DNA of 64,000 bases, taken from NCBI GenBank assembly GCA_907165065.1, contig OU015551.1:1488001-1552000 (forward strand). Direction: 5' to 3'. How positions within the stretch are numbered: position 1 is the first letter of the stretch; the number at the start of each line of letters is the position of its first letter. A program made the translations under genes and the position numbers. Below, piece by piece: positions 46,701 to 54,440 of this stretch. The notes beneath the pieces were generated by a model. That model had not been told where the DNA came from. It ran no database searches and saw nothing but the letters and a program-made list of their open reading frames with translations. Source of the stretch: Caprimulgus europaeus (Eukaryota > Chordata > Aves > Caprimulgiformes > Caprimulgidae).

Positions 46701-49700
46701 GGCACCTCACTTTCTGCCACGGGCACCCTCCGTGGGCTTGCTGCAGCCAAACACCAGGCGTGGAGCTGCTGGGACAGGGGCTGGGCTGGGATCAGGCCCC
46801 AGTTCTGGGGTGTTTTGCATGTTTGGGCAGAGGTTGGATCGGGGGGCGCGGGGCGGCTGCTGCCCCACAGCTGATGTTGTCCTTGTCGTGTCCCCAGCCC
46901 ACCCCCATCGGCACGATGCACAGCGAGGTGCAGGTGCAGCCCCCGAACAGAGACAAAGCACAGCCACACACCAAACACCAGGTGAGCCACGGCGCTGCCC
47001 TGACCGGGGCTCGGCACCGCTCCTGCGCGCCTCGAGCTCCTGCTCCACCGACTGACAGGGCCCAGCGGGGCCCCCGGACGGAGGCAGGGACTGGGACATC
47101 CTTGTTTCTCCAGTGCTGTCTGTGGGACCTCCCTGCAGGTCTGGGGCTGTGGGTAGCAGGGGGATCAGGGCACTGTCCCCAGGGCCGGGTGGCCTGGCAG
47201 AAGCGGGAGGAAGCAGCCGTGGGAGGCTGTAGCCTGGCAGGGAAGCGCCAGACCTGGGCTTCAGCCGGCAAGCTGCAGGGTTTAGCGCTGGCCCGTGGGC
47301 GTGGGCACGGTCCAGGCTGTCACCCTGGGCCAAGGACAGTGTCCCCAGTGCCGTGTCCCCATGGGAGTTACTTGCTGCTCTGTTCATGGTGCCACTTTCA
47401 TCAATGGGATGGGGACACAGGACAAGGGAGGGGGCTCCTGAGCCTCAGGGGGGGATTCATGGGGCAGCTTGGCAGCGTTTTGCCCTGTGCTGGAGAGAGG
47501 GACTGGATTTTCCCTGGGAGTTGTCACGGCACGTGGGGCCGAGCTGGGAGCAGCCTGGGGCAGGGGGACGGGCAGAGCTGTGCAGGCAGCTCCCTGCCTG
47601 GGTCTCAGTGCCAAAGGGCCCAGCCCTGCTCCATGCCATGACCTGTCCTGCCCTGGTGCAGGGCACACGGCTTGGGGACTGCTGCCATCAAGAGCAAAGC
47701 CTCACGCGTTTCCCCCGCGGTCCCGTACGGATCCTCATCCTCCTGCCCTGAACCTCTGTGGGGAGCAGAGCACCTGCAAACGGGCTGGAGCTGAGGGTGC
47801 AGCACCCTGACCTCCCTCACCCACACACCAGCCCAGCGATGCCCCTGGCCGAGCACGGGGAGCCTGGGGCAGCCCTGGCTCTCACTGGCCAGTGCCTGGG
47901 CAGCACTTCCTTAGGGAGAAGGTGACATCATCCTTAGGGAGAAGGTGACATCTTCAAAGCACTTCTGGCTTATTCCTGGGCACTTGCTCCCAGGAAGGTC
48001 TGCTCTCTTCCTTCAGCATCTGAGAAATGCCGTGTTCAACAGCCCTTCTCAAGAGCAGTGGGAGAAGCAAAGCACAAAACTCCCACAGCCTGGGAGCAGA
48101 TTCCAACCTGGGGATTGTCGGTCTGTTCAGCCAAGGGACAAGGGACAGGACAAGAGGAAATGGCCTCCAGTTGAGATTGGATGTGAGGAAGAATTTCTTT
48201 GCTGAAAGGGTTCTGAGGCATTGGAAGGGGTTGCCCAGGGCAGTGGTGGAGTCCCCATCCCTGGAGGGATTGAAGAGTGGTGTAGACACAGTGCTGAGGG
48301 ACAGGGGTCAGTGGGGACTGGTCACTGTTGGGTTCATGGTTGGACTTGATGAGCTTAAAGGGCTTTTCCAGTCTGGCCGGTTCCGGGATCCTGTGGATGC
48401 TGGGTCCCCCCACAGCTGTGCCCTGCTCACCAGTGAGGGTTTGGCCACAGGATCGGAGAGCTGAGCCCGGTGCCCTCGAGGAGCAGCACAACTCCTCACA
48501 GTCACCCCGCAGAGATCCGTGTGGGCCTCGGAACGTCGCGCTGGCAGGAGCGTGCCCGGTGCCATCGCCTCGGCCCGGCCACATCTCCCTGCGCAGCGGC
48601 TCTGCGGTCCCAGCCCGCTCCGACACCGGGCTCCGCGGGGCCGCGGGGCCTCAGCTGCCCAGGGAGGACGTGCCCAGCGTGGGGAAGAGCCCAGCTCCGT
48701 GGCTGGGGGGTGTGTGTGTGTGTGTACACGGCAGCGAGGGCACAGACCCACAGTGTCACCCCGGGGACGGTGCTGCCCGAGCGCCCTCCGCAATCACGAT
48801 CTCGAGCTGCCCCGGTCATGGTTTTGCTTTTGCATGTCTTATTTTCTCTACTCCCTTTGCCACTCTTCTCCCTGCCCCTTCCCTCCACCTCTTCCTTCTC
48901 TTCCCCATTCTTCCTCTTTTCTTTTCTTTTGTTTCTTTTCATTTTATTCCTCCTGCCTGTCGCGAGCAGCCGCCCGAGGGGACGGAGTTGTGGGATCCTC
49001 AGGCCGGTGGGCAGCCTGCCGAGGAGCCTTTGGGAGCTCACCTGGCAGCCGGCAGGCTCGGGGGGTCCGTCCAGGTACATGCAACCACGCGCCGAGGGCA
49101 GGGGCGGGCGCGGGAGGGAGCAGAGCCACCCTGTGCCACACGACCTGCCCGCACCGCCGGGCACAGGCTGACCTATGTCTGCCGGCCGTGCCCGGGACTC
49201 GGCCCCGCTCCCCGCTCCGGGCGGCGCCGGGGCCGCGCATGCCCGGGGTCTGGCCAAGGCTGCAGCACGTGCTGCCCGGTCCCTGTGGTGCTGGCGGCTC
49301 GCAGACGGGGCTGGTGCTTCCCAGGGGCTGCCAGGCTCCCTCGGCGCTGCCGCCGGGACGCGGAGGTGGACGAAGCGCCGAGTCTGTGTCACGCAGCGGC
49401 ACGAGCGGCTGGGTGGGCACCGGGCTCTGCTCCTGGGACAACGTGGCCTTATCCCAGCCGGGGACTTCCCTGTGCTCCTGACTGGAGCGGTGGCTTTGAG
49501 TCCTGCTTCTCCTCCCTCTCCCGGGGCAGCCTCGGCCTCGTCTCCCCGCCTCGGTCCTGCACTCGCGCCGCCGGCTCTGTGCTCGCCGCCCTCGCAGCCT
49601 TCTGCCCTCTGCCGTGCGGCCCCCCTGGCCTGGTGGCATCCAGCCGGTGTGGGCGGCAGGACATCCATGCTGGGACCCCCCGGCTGGGCCTGCGCTGCTT

Positions 49701-51365
49701 CCTCCGTCTCTGCTTCCGTCTCCGCCGCTGCTGCTCCTTCCTGCTGCTCCGCGGTCAAACTGCCGCTGCTCGGTCCTGGCTCCGGGCCCGGCTGCTGCTG
49801 CCGCCGTCACCGGGACCGGGACAGACCGCGGGGCCAGCTCACGCTCTGCCCCGCCCCTCCCGTGCCGCGGCCCCTCCCTGCCGCCGCTCCCCGCTCTCGC
49901 TCTGCAAACCACATGGGGGGTCTCTGGGCTTGGTCTGGGGGCTGTGGCTTTGCCAGCTGGGCACCGTGCCTGCTGGTGGCTCCTCCATGAGCCTGGGTGA
50001 GGCTGAGCCGCCTCGCAGCTTGGGGATCTTCAGCCTGTGCATCCCCAGGGAGCTGCTGGCTTTGCTCAGGGACAGTGGGCACAGGAAGGGGGTTTCAGGC
50101 AAGTCCCCATTGCCTGAGCCAACCCTGTCCTGGCTTTGGTCACTTGGATCTTGTCCCAGCTCCACACACGGCCCCGCTGCCCCGGCGAGGGGGCAGGAGC
50201 CCGCGGGGTGGGCACTGGGCTGAGTCCTGCGGGGCCGGGCAGTGCTGGGGCTCGGGGCTGGGGACCGGGAGCGTGTCGGGTCGCTCGGCCATGGAGAGGT
50301 GTCCTTGGAGCTAAAAACCCCATGTGTCCCGGGGCCGTGTGTCCTGGGCACGCTGGAGCTGGCTGACCCTGTCCTGGCAGGATGCTCAGGGATTCCCAGG
50401 CGATGCTGAGGGGACCAGACCCCTCTGTGTGCCAGGGCTGCTCGGGTGGGCTCAGCACCGAGGCTGGGCAAGGTCACCATCCTGCTGCCCTGCATGAGGA
50501 CATGGGTGCTCCTGGCTCACACAGGGCCTGGGGGGCCACCCCACCTCCTGGGGCTGCACCTCCCCGGGGCAGGGATGCAGCTGCCACGGGGCAGGGGACA
50601 AGGCTGAGGACCGGCCTGTGCCCCGCGGGCTGCCCCACACTGACCCTCACCTCTCCCCAGGTGATGAGCTCCACCAACGGAGAGCTGAACACAGACGACC
50701 CGACGGCAGGACACTCGAACGCCCCCATCACAGCCCCCACCGAGGTGGAGGTGACAGACGATACAAAGTAAGGACACGGCCCCGCCGCCTCCCTCGCCCA
50801 CGGCCAGGACAGACCCGGGGCTGGCATCTGCCCAGCACTGCTGTGGCCAGTCCCCTCGGGGCAGGAACAGTCCCAGAGCGAGGAACTGTGGCTGTTCCCT
50901 GGGACCCCATGAGGGGTGTCCCTGTCCCAGCCCCACCTCACCCTGCCTGTCCCCGAGGCTCACACGTCCTCCCCACAGCCAGCACAAGGTGACATGTGGG
51001 GCCATTCCTTCTCCAGGAGCCCCTACCTGGCCCTGGCTCTGGCCACTGGCGTTTGCTGTGGCCAGCACTGCGTGCCACAGATGGGGTCACTCACCTTGGT
51101 CAGTGTCACTCGCTGTGGCCATCGTGGTGATCCTGGTCCAGCCCCTGACACATCCCAAAGGCACTTCCAGAGCAGCTCTGCCCACGGGGAGCTCACTGAG
51201 ATCCCGAGGGGTTTCCTCCATCCCCCGTCACCAGCTCAGCCCTGGCCACGGGGCTGCAGAGCCCGTCCTTGTCCCGGCGCGGGCGCTGACAGGGTCCCCT
51301 CTGTCCCCAGGTGCTGCTGTTTCTTCAAGAGAAGGAAGAGGAAAACCACCAAGCGTCGCAAGTGA
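31799..51365 (+). CDS. CSNK1G2: Casein kinase 1 gamma 2, 11-exon CDS, 415 aa
   Basis: Membrane-associated Ser/Thr kinase of the CK1 gamma group; the family phosphorylates acidic or pre-phosphorylated substrates, including the Wnt co-receptor LRP6. Join: 31799-31985, 42291-42331, 42942-43011, 43396-43544, 44034-44268, 44480-44565, 45348-45432, 45539-45687, 46898-46981, 50661-50767, 51311-51365 = 1248 bases, 415 residues plus stop, the length of human CSNK1G2. All introns are GT-AG and phases agree. Residues: glycine loop IGCGNFGE (52-59), ATP lysine K75 (AIK), catalytic D165 in YRDVKPEN, D188 of DFG, CK1-specific SIN (220-222) in place of APE. The C-terminus has CCC (399-401) followed by basic residues; palmitoylation of this region anchors CK1 gamma. 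CSNK1G2 is preferred over G1/G3 from the N-terminus ([10 protein letters not shown]), exon 10 and BTBD2 next door. A possible extra exon lies at 48970-49074. Confidence 0.97.
32105..32370. repeat. 21-bp minisatellite of ttgcaggtggccccttgc units
   Basis: About 12 degenerate units of some 21 bases, each holding ttgcaggtggcc, begin roughly 120 bases downstream of the exon 2 donor. Each unit contains CAG|GTGG, which resembles both a 3' splice site and a 5' splice site. Unit variants differ mainly at the gcgcg/gcgtg/gcccg positions. Confidence 0.93.
32872..32901. repeat. (GGTG)n microsatellite
   Basis: A short perfect run of gtgg tetramers (ggtgggtgggtgggtgggtgg), G-rich on +. Confidence 0.9.
33568..34300 (-). 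mobile_element. CR1 fragment, antisense, about 730 bp
   Basis: 3' end at the low coordinate (atcacagaatcccagactgg). The reverse strand carries [36 protein letters not shown] and [20 protein letters not shown], the decayed C-terminal part of CR1 ORF2. It extends further 5' than most copies here, to about 34290-34300. Confidence 0.93.
35815..36442 (+). mobile_element. CR1 fragment, sense, about 625 bp
   Basis: It starts near gacagcccagagccaataac, runs through the ORF2 tail ([20 protein letters not shown]) and ends gtctggggttctgtgattct. It is almost identical base for base with 7918-8521 over their shared length. Confidence 0.93.
36991..37252. repeat. 52-bp minisatellite
   Basis: Five units with a 52-base period, based on gcagaggtggtgacaggggg, tgccctgcactggggggtcc and ctgacagccctg. 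Copies differ at only a few positions, so amplification looks recent. Confidence 0.95.
37477..38174 (-). mobile_element. Avian ERVL-type solo LTR, antisense
   Basis: On the - strand it starts TGTCCTGGTTTCGCTGGGG at 38174, followed by AGAGTTAATTTTCT, both well-known starts of bird ERVL LTRs. Near the 3' end come AAACTGTTTTTATCTCACCC, CCAATTCTCTCCCCTGTCCC and a terminal GCCGGCTGGGCC...TGACA near 37477. No internal retroviral sequence flanks it, so it is a solo LTR. The 3' border is approximate and no clear target duplication was seen. An AAT microsatellite has expanded inside it. Confidence 0.75.
37627..37700. repeat. (AAT)n microsatellite inside the LTR
   Basis: About 24 uninterrupted taa triplets sit in the A/T-rich segment near the 3' end of the antisense LTR, with partial flanking repeats (tagtagtgataatgataaca). 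Confidence 0.97.
38330..38396. repeat. 15-bp tandem repeat (ctgtcactgctgtga)n
   Basis: About three to four units of ctgtcactgctgtga, decaying into ctgtcacttgggctgtcac. Confidence 0.8.
38500..38702. repeat. 12-bp minisatellite (gtgctgtgccc[tg])n
   Basis: About 17 units of gtgctgtgccct/gtgctgtgcccg with variants such as gtgccatgtctg. All frames stay open ([23 protein letters not shown]). It shares its gtgctgtg core with the unrelated-position array at 5796-5878. Confidence 0.93.
39334..39805 (-). mobile_element. CR1 fragment, antisense
   Basis: 3' end at the low coordinate (cccagaatcccagactggtt), with the same UTR and ORF2 tail as the main group (reverse strand [20 protein letters not shown]). 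The left flank is an A/T-rich unique stretch. Confidence 0.92.
40313..40535. repeat. 37-bp minisatellite
   Basis: Six units of caaatcacagaggtcctggt plus ggggggaagatcagctg (37 bases; one unit lacks three bases and two carry aaacacag). High identity between units suggests recent amplification. Confidence 0.95.
42291..42331 (+). CDS. CSNK1G2: CSNK1G2 coding exon 3 (residues 63-76)
   Basis: A 41-base exon encoding [13 protein letters not shown], with the ATP-anchoring Lys75 in AIK. Borders ctgcag|gaaag and attg|gtgagt. It completes Gly63 and ends in phase 0. Confidence 0.97.
42553..42650 (-). mobile_element. Old CR1 3' fragment, antisense
   Basis: Recognised from gttgggttggaaaagacctt and atcatctagtccaaccgtaa, a form typical of older CR1 subfamilies. 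Only about 100 bases are recognisable. Confidence 0.7.
42942..43011 (+). CDS. CSNK1G2: CSNK1G2 coding exon 4 (residues 77-100)
   Basis: Encodes [20 protein letters not shown] then GNA, with Glu100 split over the next intron. EYRFYKQL is the kinase helix C region. Human CSNK1G2 has SAT where this has GNA. Borders tccaag|gaaccc and gcag|gtaggg. Confidence 0.97.
43396..43544 (+). CDS. CSNK1G2: CSNK1G2 coding exon 5 (residues 100-149)
   Basis: Encodes [20 protein letters not shown], then [20 protein letters not shown]. This covers the kinase hinge ([14 protein letters not shown] is the CK1 hinge signature). Borders cttgcag|aaggaa and agctg|gtgagc. Confidence 0.98.
44034..44268 (+). CDS. CSNK1G2: CSNK1G2 coding exon 6 (residues 150-228)
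   Basis: The catalytic core exon: [10 protein letters not shown] with catalytic Asp165 and Lys167, [11 protein letters not shown] with Mg-binding Asp188, and the CK1-specific activation segment [14 protein letters not shown]. Differences from human are conservative (GSKRQHT for GTKRQHA). Borders ccccag|atcac and gaaag|gtgtgt, ending phase 1. Confidence 0.98.
44480..44565 (+). CDS. CSNK1G2: CSNK1G2 coding exon 7 (residues 228-256)
   Basis: Encodes [20 protein letters not shown] then SLPWQGLK, identical to human CSNK1G2 as remembered. RRDD and [12 protein letters not shown] are CK1 hallmarks of the C-lobe. Borders gtgcag|aacaaa and tgaag|gtaacc. Confidence 0.98.
44745..45135. repeat. 14-bp C/T-rich minisatellite, intron 7
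   Basis: About 28 units of tctgtgtccctctc/tctgtgtccccctg, pyrimidine-rich on + and GA-rich on -. It fills half of intron 7 (44566-45347). The rest of that intron shows nothing recognisable. The array keeps three + frames and two - frames open and so yields spurious long ORFs. Confidence 0.96.
45348..45432 (+). CDS. CSNK1G2: CSNK1G2 coding exon 8 (residues 257-285)
   Basis: Encodes [20 protein letters not shown] then [20 protein letters not shown] is the CK1 gamma form of the C-lobe basic segment (KIGDTK) equivalent to the nuclear-localisation-like motif of other CK1s. Borders tgccag|gctgac and cccag|gtgagg. Confidence 0.98.
45539..45687 (+). CDS. CSNK1G2: CSNK1G2 coding exon 9 (residues 285-334)
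   Basis: Encodes [20 protein letters not shown], then [20 protein letters not shown] and EYDWAGKPL, the end of the kinase fold. [10 protein letters not shown] differs from human CSNK1G2 (FDRSGFVFDY as remembered) towards the CSNK1G1/G3 type. Borders ccgcag|aggaga and cgctg|gtgagt, phase 0. Confidence 0.98.
45735..46517. repeat. About 16-bp G-rich minisatellite, intron 9
   Basis: Nearly 50 units of gtggtggggagtcagt with length variants (ggggggagtcagt, ggggtcagtgagt) begin about 50 bases after the exon 9 donor. G-rich with almost no C except the cag on +. Variable unit length of 14-18 bases implies repeated slippage. The rest of intron 9 (46518-46897) shows nothing recognisable. Confidence 0.96.
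46898..46981 (+). CDS. CSNK1G2: CSNK1G2 coding exon 10 (residues 335-362)
   Basis: Encodes [20 protein letters not shown] then AQPHTKHQ, the variable linker after the kinase domain. PTPIGT and RDK-QPH-K-Q match human CSNK1G2. Borders tccccag|ccc and accag|gtgagc, both phase 0, so an in-frame cassette exon could be inserted after it without disrupting the tail. Confidence 0.96.
48030..48396 (+). mobile_element. CR1 fragment, sense
   Basis: Same subfamily as 19255-19660 and 29690-30422 (gcattggaaggggttgccca, ggcagtggtggagtccccat), ending ccgggatcctgtgg. Its left part (48030-48120) is rearranged or diverged. Confidence 0.88.
48828..48969 (+). promoter_or_regulatory. CSNK1G2: Exceptionally long pyrimidine tract and AG before candidate cassette exon
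   Basis: About 130 bases that are almost entirely C and T (tcttctccctgccccttccc, cttcctcttttcttttcttt), then gcctgtcgcgagcag. This is far longer than a usual polypyrimidine tract and is the type of sequence bound by PTB-family splicing repressors, so it suggests a regulated acceptor. Two alternative AGs lie three bases apart (48966 and 48969). Confidence 0.6.
48970..49074 (+). CDS. CSNK1G2: Candidate alternative CSNK1G2 exon (35 codons, CSNK1G3-like insert)
   Basis: Seen: pyrimidine tract, AG at 48968-48969, 105 bases without stop, then a donor (gtccag|gtacat) at 49074/49075. Both ends are phase 0, matching exons 10 and 11. The peptide begins [11 protein letters not shown] and ends [14 protein letters not shown], and exon 11 then begins [10 protein letters not shown]. 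Known, from memory: CSNK1G3 long isoforms carry a 32-residue insert at the same place with WDSQQ and ending AHLAADRHGGSVQ before [10 protein letters not shown]. The match in position, phase and sequence makes this a homologous exon. It would give a 450-residue isoform. Human CSNK1G2 lacks the insert as far as I know. Whether birds splice it in is unproven. Confidence 0.78.
50661..50767 (+). CDS. CSNK1G2: CSNK1G2 coding exon 11 (residues 363-398)
   Basis: Encodes [20 protein letters not shown] then [15 protein letters not shown], the conserved CK1 gamma tail. The start VMSSTN is nearer to CSNK1G1/G3 (VVSSTN) than to human CSNK1G2 (ALNSTN). It ends with two bases of Lys398 at acaaa|gtaagg. Confidence 0.97.
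51311..51365 (+). CDS. CSNK1G2: CSNK1G2 last coding exon (residues 398-415)
   Basis: Encodes [17 protein letters not shown] and stop TGA. The three cysteines followed by a polybasic run form the lipid-anchoring tail of CK1 gamma kinases, which hold the enzyme at the plasma membrane. The final TTKRRK replaces SLQRHK of human CSNK1G2, leaving the tail more basic. Acceptor ctgtccccag. Confidence 0.97.
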
Positions 51366-52499
51366 GCTGCCGGGCCGGGCGGAGCGCGATGGCTCCTCTC
51401 CCTCTGGCCGGGGCTGGATCTTGACCTGCGGAGTCGGCGGCGGCGGCGGCGGCCCCTGGGTTGGGACAGGGACGGGGGTGGCCGAGCTGGACGGTCTCCC
51501 CCCACGCCCACGCGCAGGCGGGGAGCGGGGCCTCCCCACACTGCTTTGTCCTTTCCTCTGCGCCGCTCGCCCAGCGCGTGGCCGTTGACTCGAACCGAGC
51601 CCGACTTCGCTGCAGTTCCTGCGTCCGTCACACAGAAGAGGAAAAAAAACAAAAAAAAAAGGAAAAAAAAGAAAAAGAAAAAGCAGAAACAAATCCACAG
51701 CGTCACTTGCTCCTGAGTCTCTAGTTCGGAATTGGGGATCAACTCCACAGACTCTGACCCGTCGCTGTCAGAAGCAGCAGAAGAAAATTTCGAGAGCAGT
51801 GGGCGAAGGAGGAATTATTTTTTTTCTCTTTTTTTTTTCTTTTTTTTTTTTTCTGTTGCTTCTTTGTCTCTTAAGTTAATTTAAAGTGAGTCTCGGTGCA
51901 GAGTGCTGAGTCGTCAGTCTTTGACCGTCACCTGCAGTGTTACTGAATTCTGCTCTTCCTTTAGGCCTCCCGCCCCCGTGTCCCCGTCGGGTCCCCCCCC
52001 TCCCGGTAACACCCTCGGTGCCGAGCGGTCTCCGGTACGGTGAGAGGTGCCGGGGAGGGGAGGGGAGGAAACGCGTTTACAGTTCATTTTATGATGCACT
52101 TTTGCCAACAATCCAGGTGACTTTGGGCCAGGAACAGGTCGGTGACTCCCGGGGGCTGGGGGGGGACGCAGGGACAGGGACAACCCAGCCACTGCCAGGG
52201 CCACCTGGCCGAGACCAAAGGGACCCGTGAAGGGACGTGGCAGAGCAGAGAGGAGAAGCAAAGCAGCCTCCTGGCGCTGCCATGGCTGGGTGTGCTCCTG
52301 TCACGGCTTCAGGGGTTGGCAGGGGCAGCTTTGGCTTTACAGCCCTTTTGCTGCGTGTCTGAAACCCCCCGAGGACCCCGGGGCTGCTCCCCGAGGTGGC
52401 AGCGGGCACAGGGGGGGCTGTGGCCAGGGCAGGCGGCACCGTGGGGCAGGTACAGGGACACCAGGTGAGCACAGCCAAGGGCACCAGGGTGGCCTGATG

Positions 52500-52548
52500 C
52501 TGCTGGTGATGCTGGTGATACTGGTGGTGCTGGTGATGCTGGTGCAGC
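52500..52548. repeat. Short tandem repeat (ctggtgatg)n
   Basis: About five units of ctggtgatg/ctggtgata/ctggtggtg in the inferred 3' UTR. Confidence 0.8.
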
Positions 52549-53359
52549 ATCCTCCTGCCTGCGCTGGGGCCGGGGGGGAAACTGGAGATTTTTGCAACGT
52601 AGACACAAACACACGGACACGGACAGACAGACAGACAGACACACACACCCCCCACACCCCTGTCCCTCACCACCCCGGGGCACCGCAGCTTTCCCACGTG
52701 ACCCAATCTGTGCGCTGTTGTGTGTATTGATCATGACACATTTGGGGGTGGGATGGGGGGGGACACTTTTATCTTTACCAAAACCCTGTTGTTCTGCCCC
52801 AAGAAAGGGGCTGAGGCTGTGCTGAGGCTTTGGGGGGGCTGGGGGGGGACGGGACTATCTGTGGCTGCTTCAAAACATTTGTCCAAACTGACCCTCTCTG
52901 GAGGAGGTTGGAGACCCCGAATCACCATGGGGGGTGTTTGGGGTGGGGGGGCCACCCTGCCCTGCCTGGGTACCCACGGGCCGGGGCTGCACACGGGGGC
53001 CCCGGGGGGGTCACTGCGCTGTGGCCCCTCTTCCTAAATGCAGGATGGCCCCTGGCTTTGGGCTGCAGCGGGGCAGGAGGCGCCAGGGCAGCCCCAGCAG
53101 CTGCTGCGTCCCCCGGCCGTGGTGGGGGCTGATGTGCAGCCTTGGACCTTGTTTCCCCAACGAGGCAAACAAAGAAAAAAAATATTTTTTATTTCTATTT
53201 TTTTTTAAATCGCCTTAAATTGCCACTGGAAGCGGCTCTGGCTCAGCACATCGGCTCCGACCAGCCCGGGCGGAGGCTGAAGAGGAGCCGGGGAGGAAAA
53301 GGGACGCGGCCGCGGGTGTTGGTCCGGCTCCGTCTGCGCATCCTCTGCCCCCGGCGCTG

Positions 53360-53445
53360 CCAGCGGGGCCGGGGCGGGGGCAGCCGGGGCCGGGGGGGCA
53401 GCCGGGGCCGGGGGAGCAGCCGGGGCCGGGGGAGCAGCCCCGGGT
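53360..53445. repeat. G-rich repeat (cagccggggccggggg)n
   Basis: Four to five units with runs of four or more G on +, in the inferred 3' UTR. The spacing of G-runs could allow a G-quadruplex in the RNA. Confidence 0.85.
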
Positions 53446-53606
53446 CCTTCCAGCGAGGAGTCCAAATACTGAGATTGTACGTGAGGGCGTTTGTTCCATT
53501 GCGAGTTTAGTTACTGCTTTAAACCCAAGTGTACAGAAATGGCATTTCCACTTCTCTGATGCTTCCTGGAAGCCATAGAATTTAGGGGCTTTTTTTTTTT
53601 TTTTTT

Positions 53607-53630
53607 AATAAAAACGATTTAAAAAATAAA
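53607..53630 (+). promoter_or_regulatory. CSNK1G2: Candidate CSNK1G2 poly(A) signals
   Basis: AATAAA at 53607-53612 and again at 53625-53630, in an A/T-rich patch after the last G-rich part of the UTR. These are the first strong tandem signals downstream of the CSNK1G2 stop that I noticed. Confidence 0.6.
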
Positions 53631-53649
53631 ATAATAATAAAAAAAATCT

Positions 53650-54440
53650 TTAAAACCCTAAACTTTCTTCTGGGCTTGATTTCATGGTCCTGAGGGTGGG
53701 GACACTGACCACCAGCACCTGCTTTTCATCTGAGGCTCCACCAACAGTGGGTTCTCCTCACAGTGAGCCGGGTCCTGGGCTGTGCCTGGGCTTTTCCTGT
53801 CACTAAATAGGACAGAGCTAAAAAAAATGTGTCCCCTCAGTTGTTTGTCATGTGACACAGCAGGAGGAAAGGCTGGGGGAGGTCAGGGCAGTGGGAGGGA
53901 GGCAAATGGCTCCAGCATCTCCCTGCCCAGCTTGAGGCCCCAGGGATCCTGTGGATGTTCCTGTAGAAAGCTGATTGAGAGGGGACAGTGATGGCACAGG
54001 AGGGACAGACCCAGGGAAGGCTCCAATGGCTCCAGCCTGAAGGATCAGGAGGGGAAACAGCCCTTTACCCCCCGCTCACAGCGCGGCCTCTGCCTTCAAG
54101 CACCCAGAGCAGCTTTTAGCTCTCGTTTTAATTGTCAAAAACCTTCAACTGAGGTTAAAGAAATTCAGTCATAAAATGACAGAGTAAATCTGCCACCACA
54201 GGGACAGGACAGCGCCCACTCAGCACCCTGCTGCCCTCCTCCCCCAGGGAAACACCAGCTCCAGCACAACCCCGTTCCCCAGAGGGTTTGGGATTCCCAA
54301 GCAGGGCTCTGCCTCTCGGGAGTCCCAAGAGCGGGAGGACAAGGAGAAAGGGCCAGGAACCAGCTCAGCTCAGCTCAGGTTCCCACCTCCACACGCCAGC
54401 GGCCACCAGGCACCTTCAAATCAGGAAGAAACCTTTGTAA
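53650..54440. other. Intergenic gap between converging CSNK1G2 and BTBD2
   Basis: About 0.8 kb of unique sequence between the two inferred transcript ends. I see no CR1, gene or RNA here; composition is milder in GC than the flanking exons. Confidence 0.6.

Larger units (their letters stand above)
46982..50660 (+). other. CSNK1G2: CSNK1G2 intron 10 (3.7 kb) with CpG-dense core
   Basis: Donor gtgagc, acceptor tctccccag. It contains a CR1 copy (48030-48396), a CT-rich tract (48828-48960), a candidate cassette exon (48970-49074), and a CpG-dense segment from about 48450 to 49900. 47000-48029 and 49910-50660 show nothing recognisable. The composition of the core keeps long open frames on both strands, which I do not regard as genes. 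Confidence 0.85.
51366..53635 (+). other. CSNK1G2: CSNK1G2 3' UTR (inferred, about 2.3 kb)
   Basis: From the stop to a cluster of AATAAA signals. It includes an A-rich run (51642-51690), a T-rich run (51819-51853), short gctggtgat-type repeats (52500-52545), a CA-rich patch (52600-52650), and a G-rich repeat (53360-53445). No other gene is seen. The end is inferred from poly(A) signals only; earlier cleavage is possible. Confidence 0.6.

Noticed and set aside
48502..49758. Long open frame on - (about 418 codons) opposite intron 10
   Set aside because: Low-complexity Arg/Ala/Gly/Pro composition typical of GC-rich antisense frames, no recognisable domain, no promoter or poly(A) signal.
48328..50223. 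631-codon open frame on + in intron 10
   Set aside because: It starts inside a CR1, begins with a non-ATG codon, and spans the CpG-rich region where frames on both strands are open. Only its 105-base internal segment has splice borders and homology.
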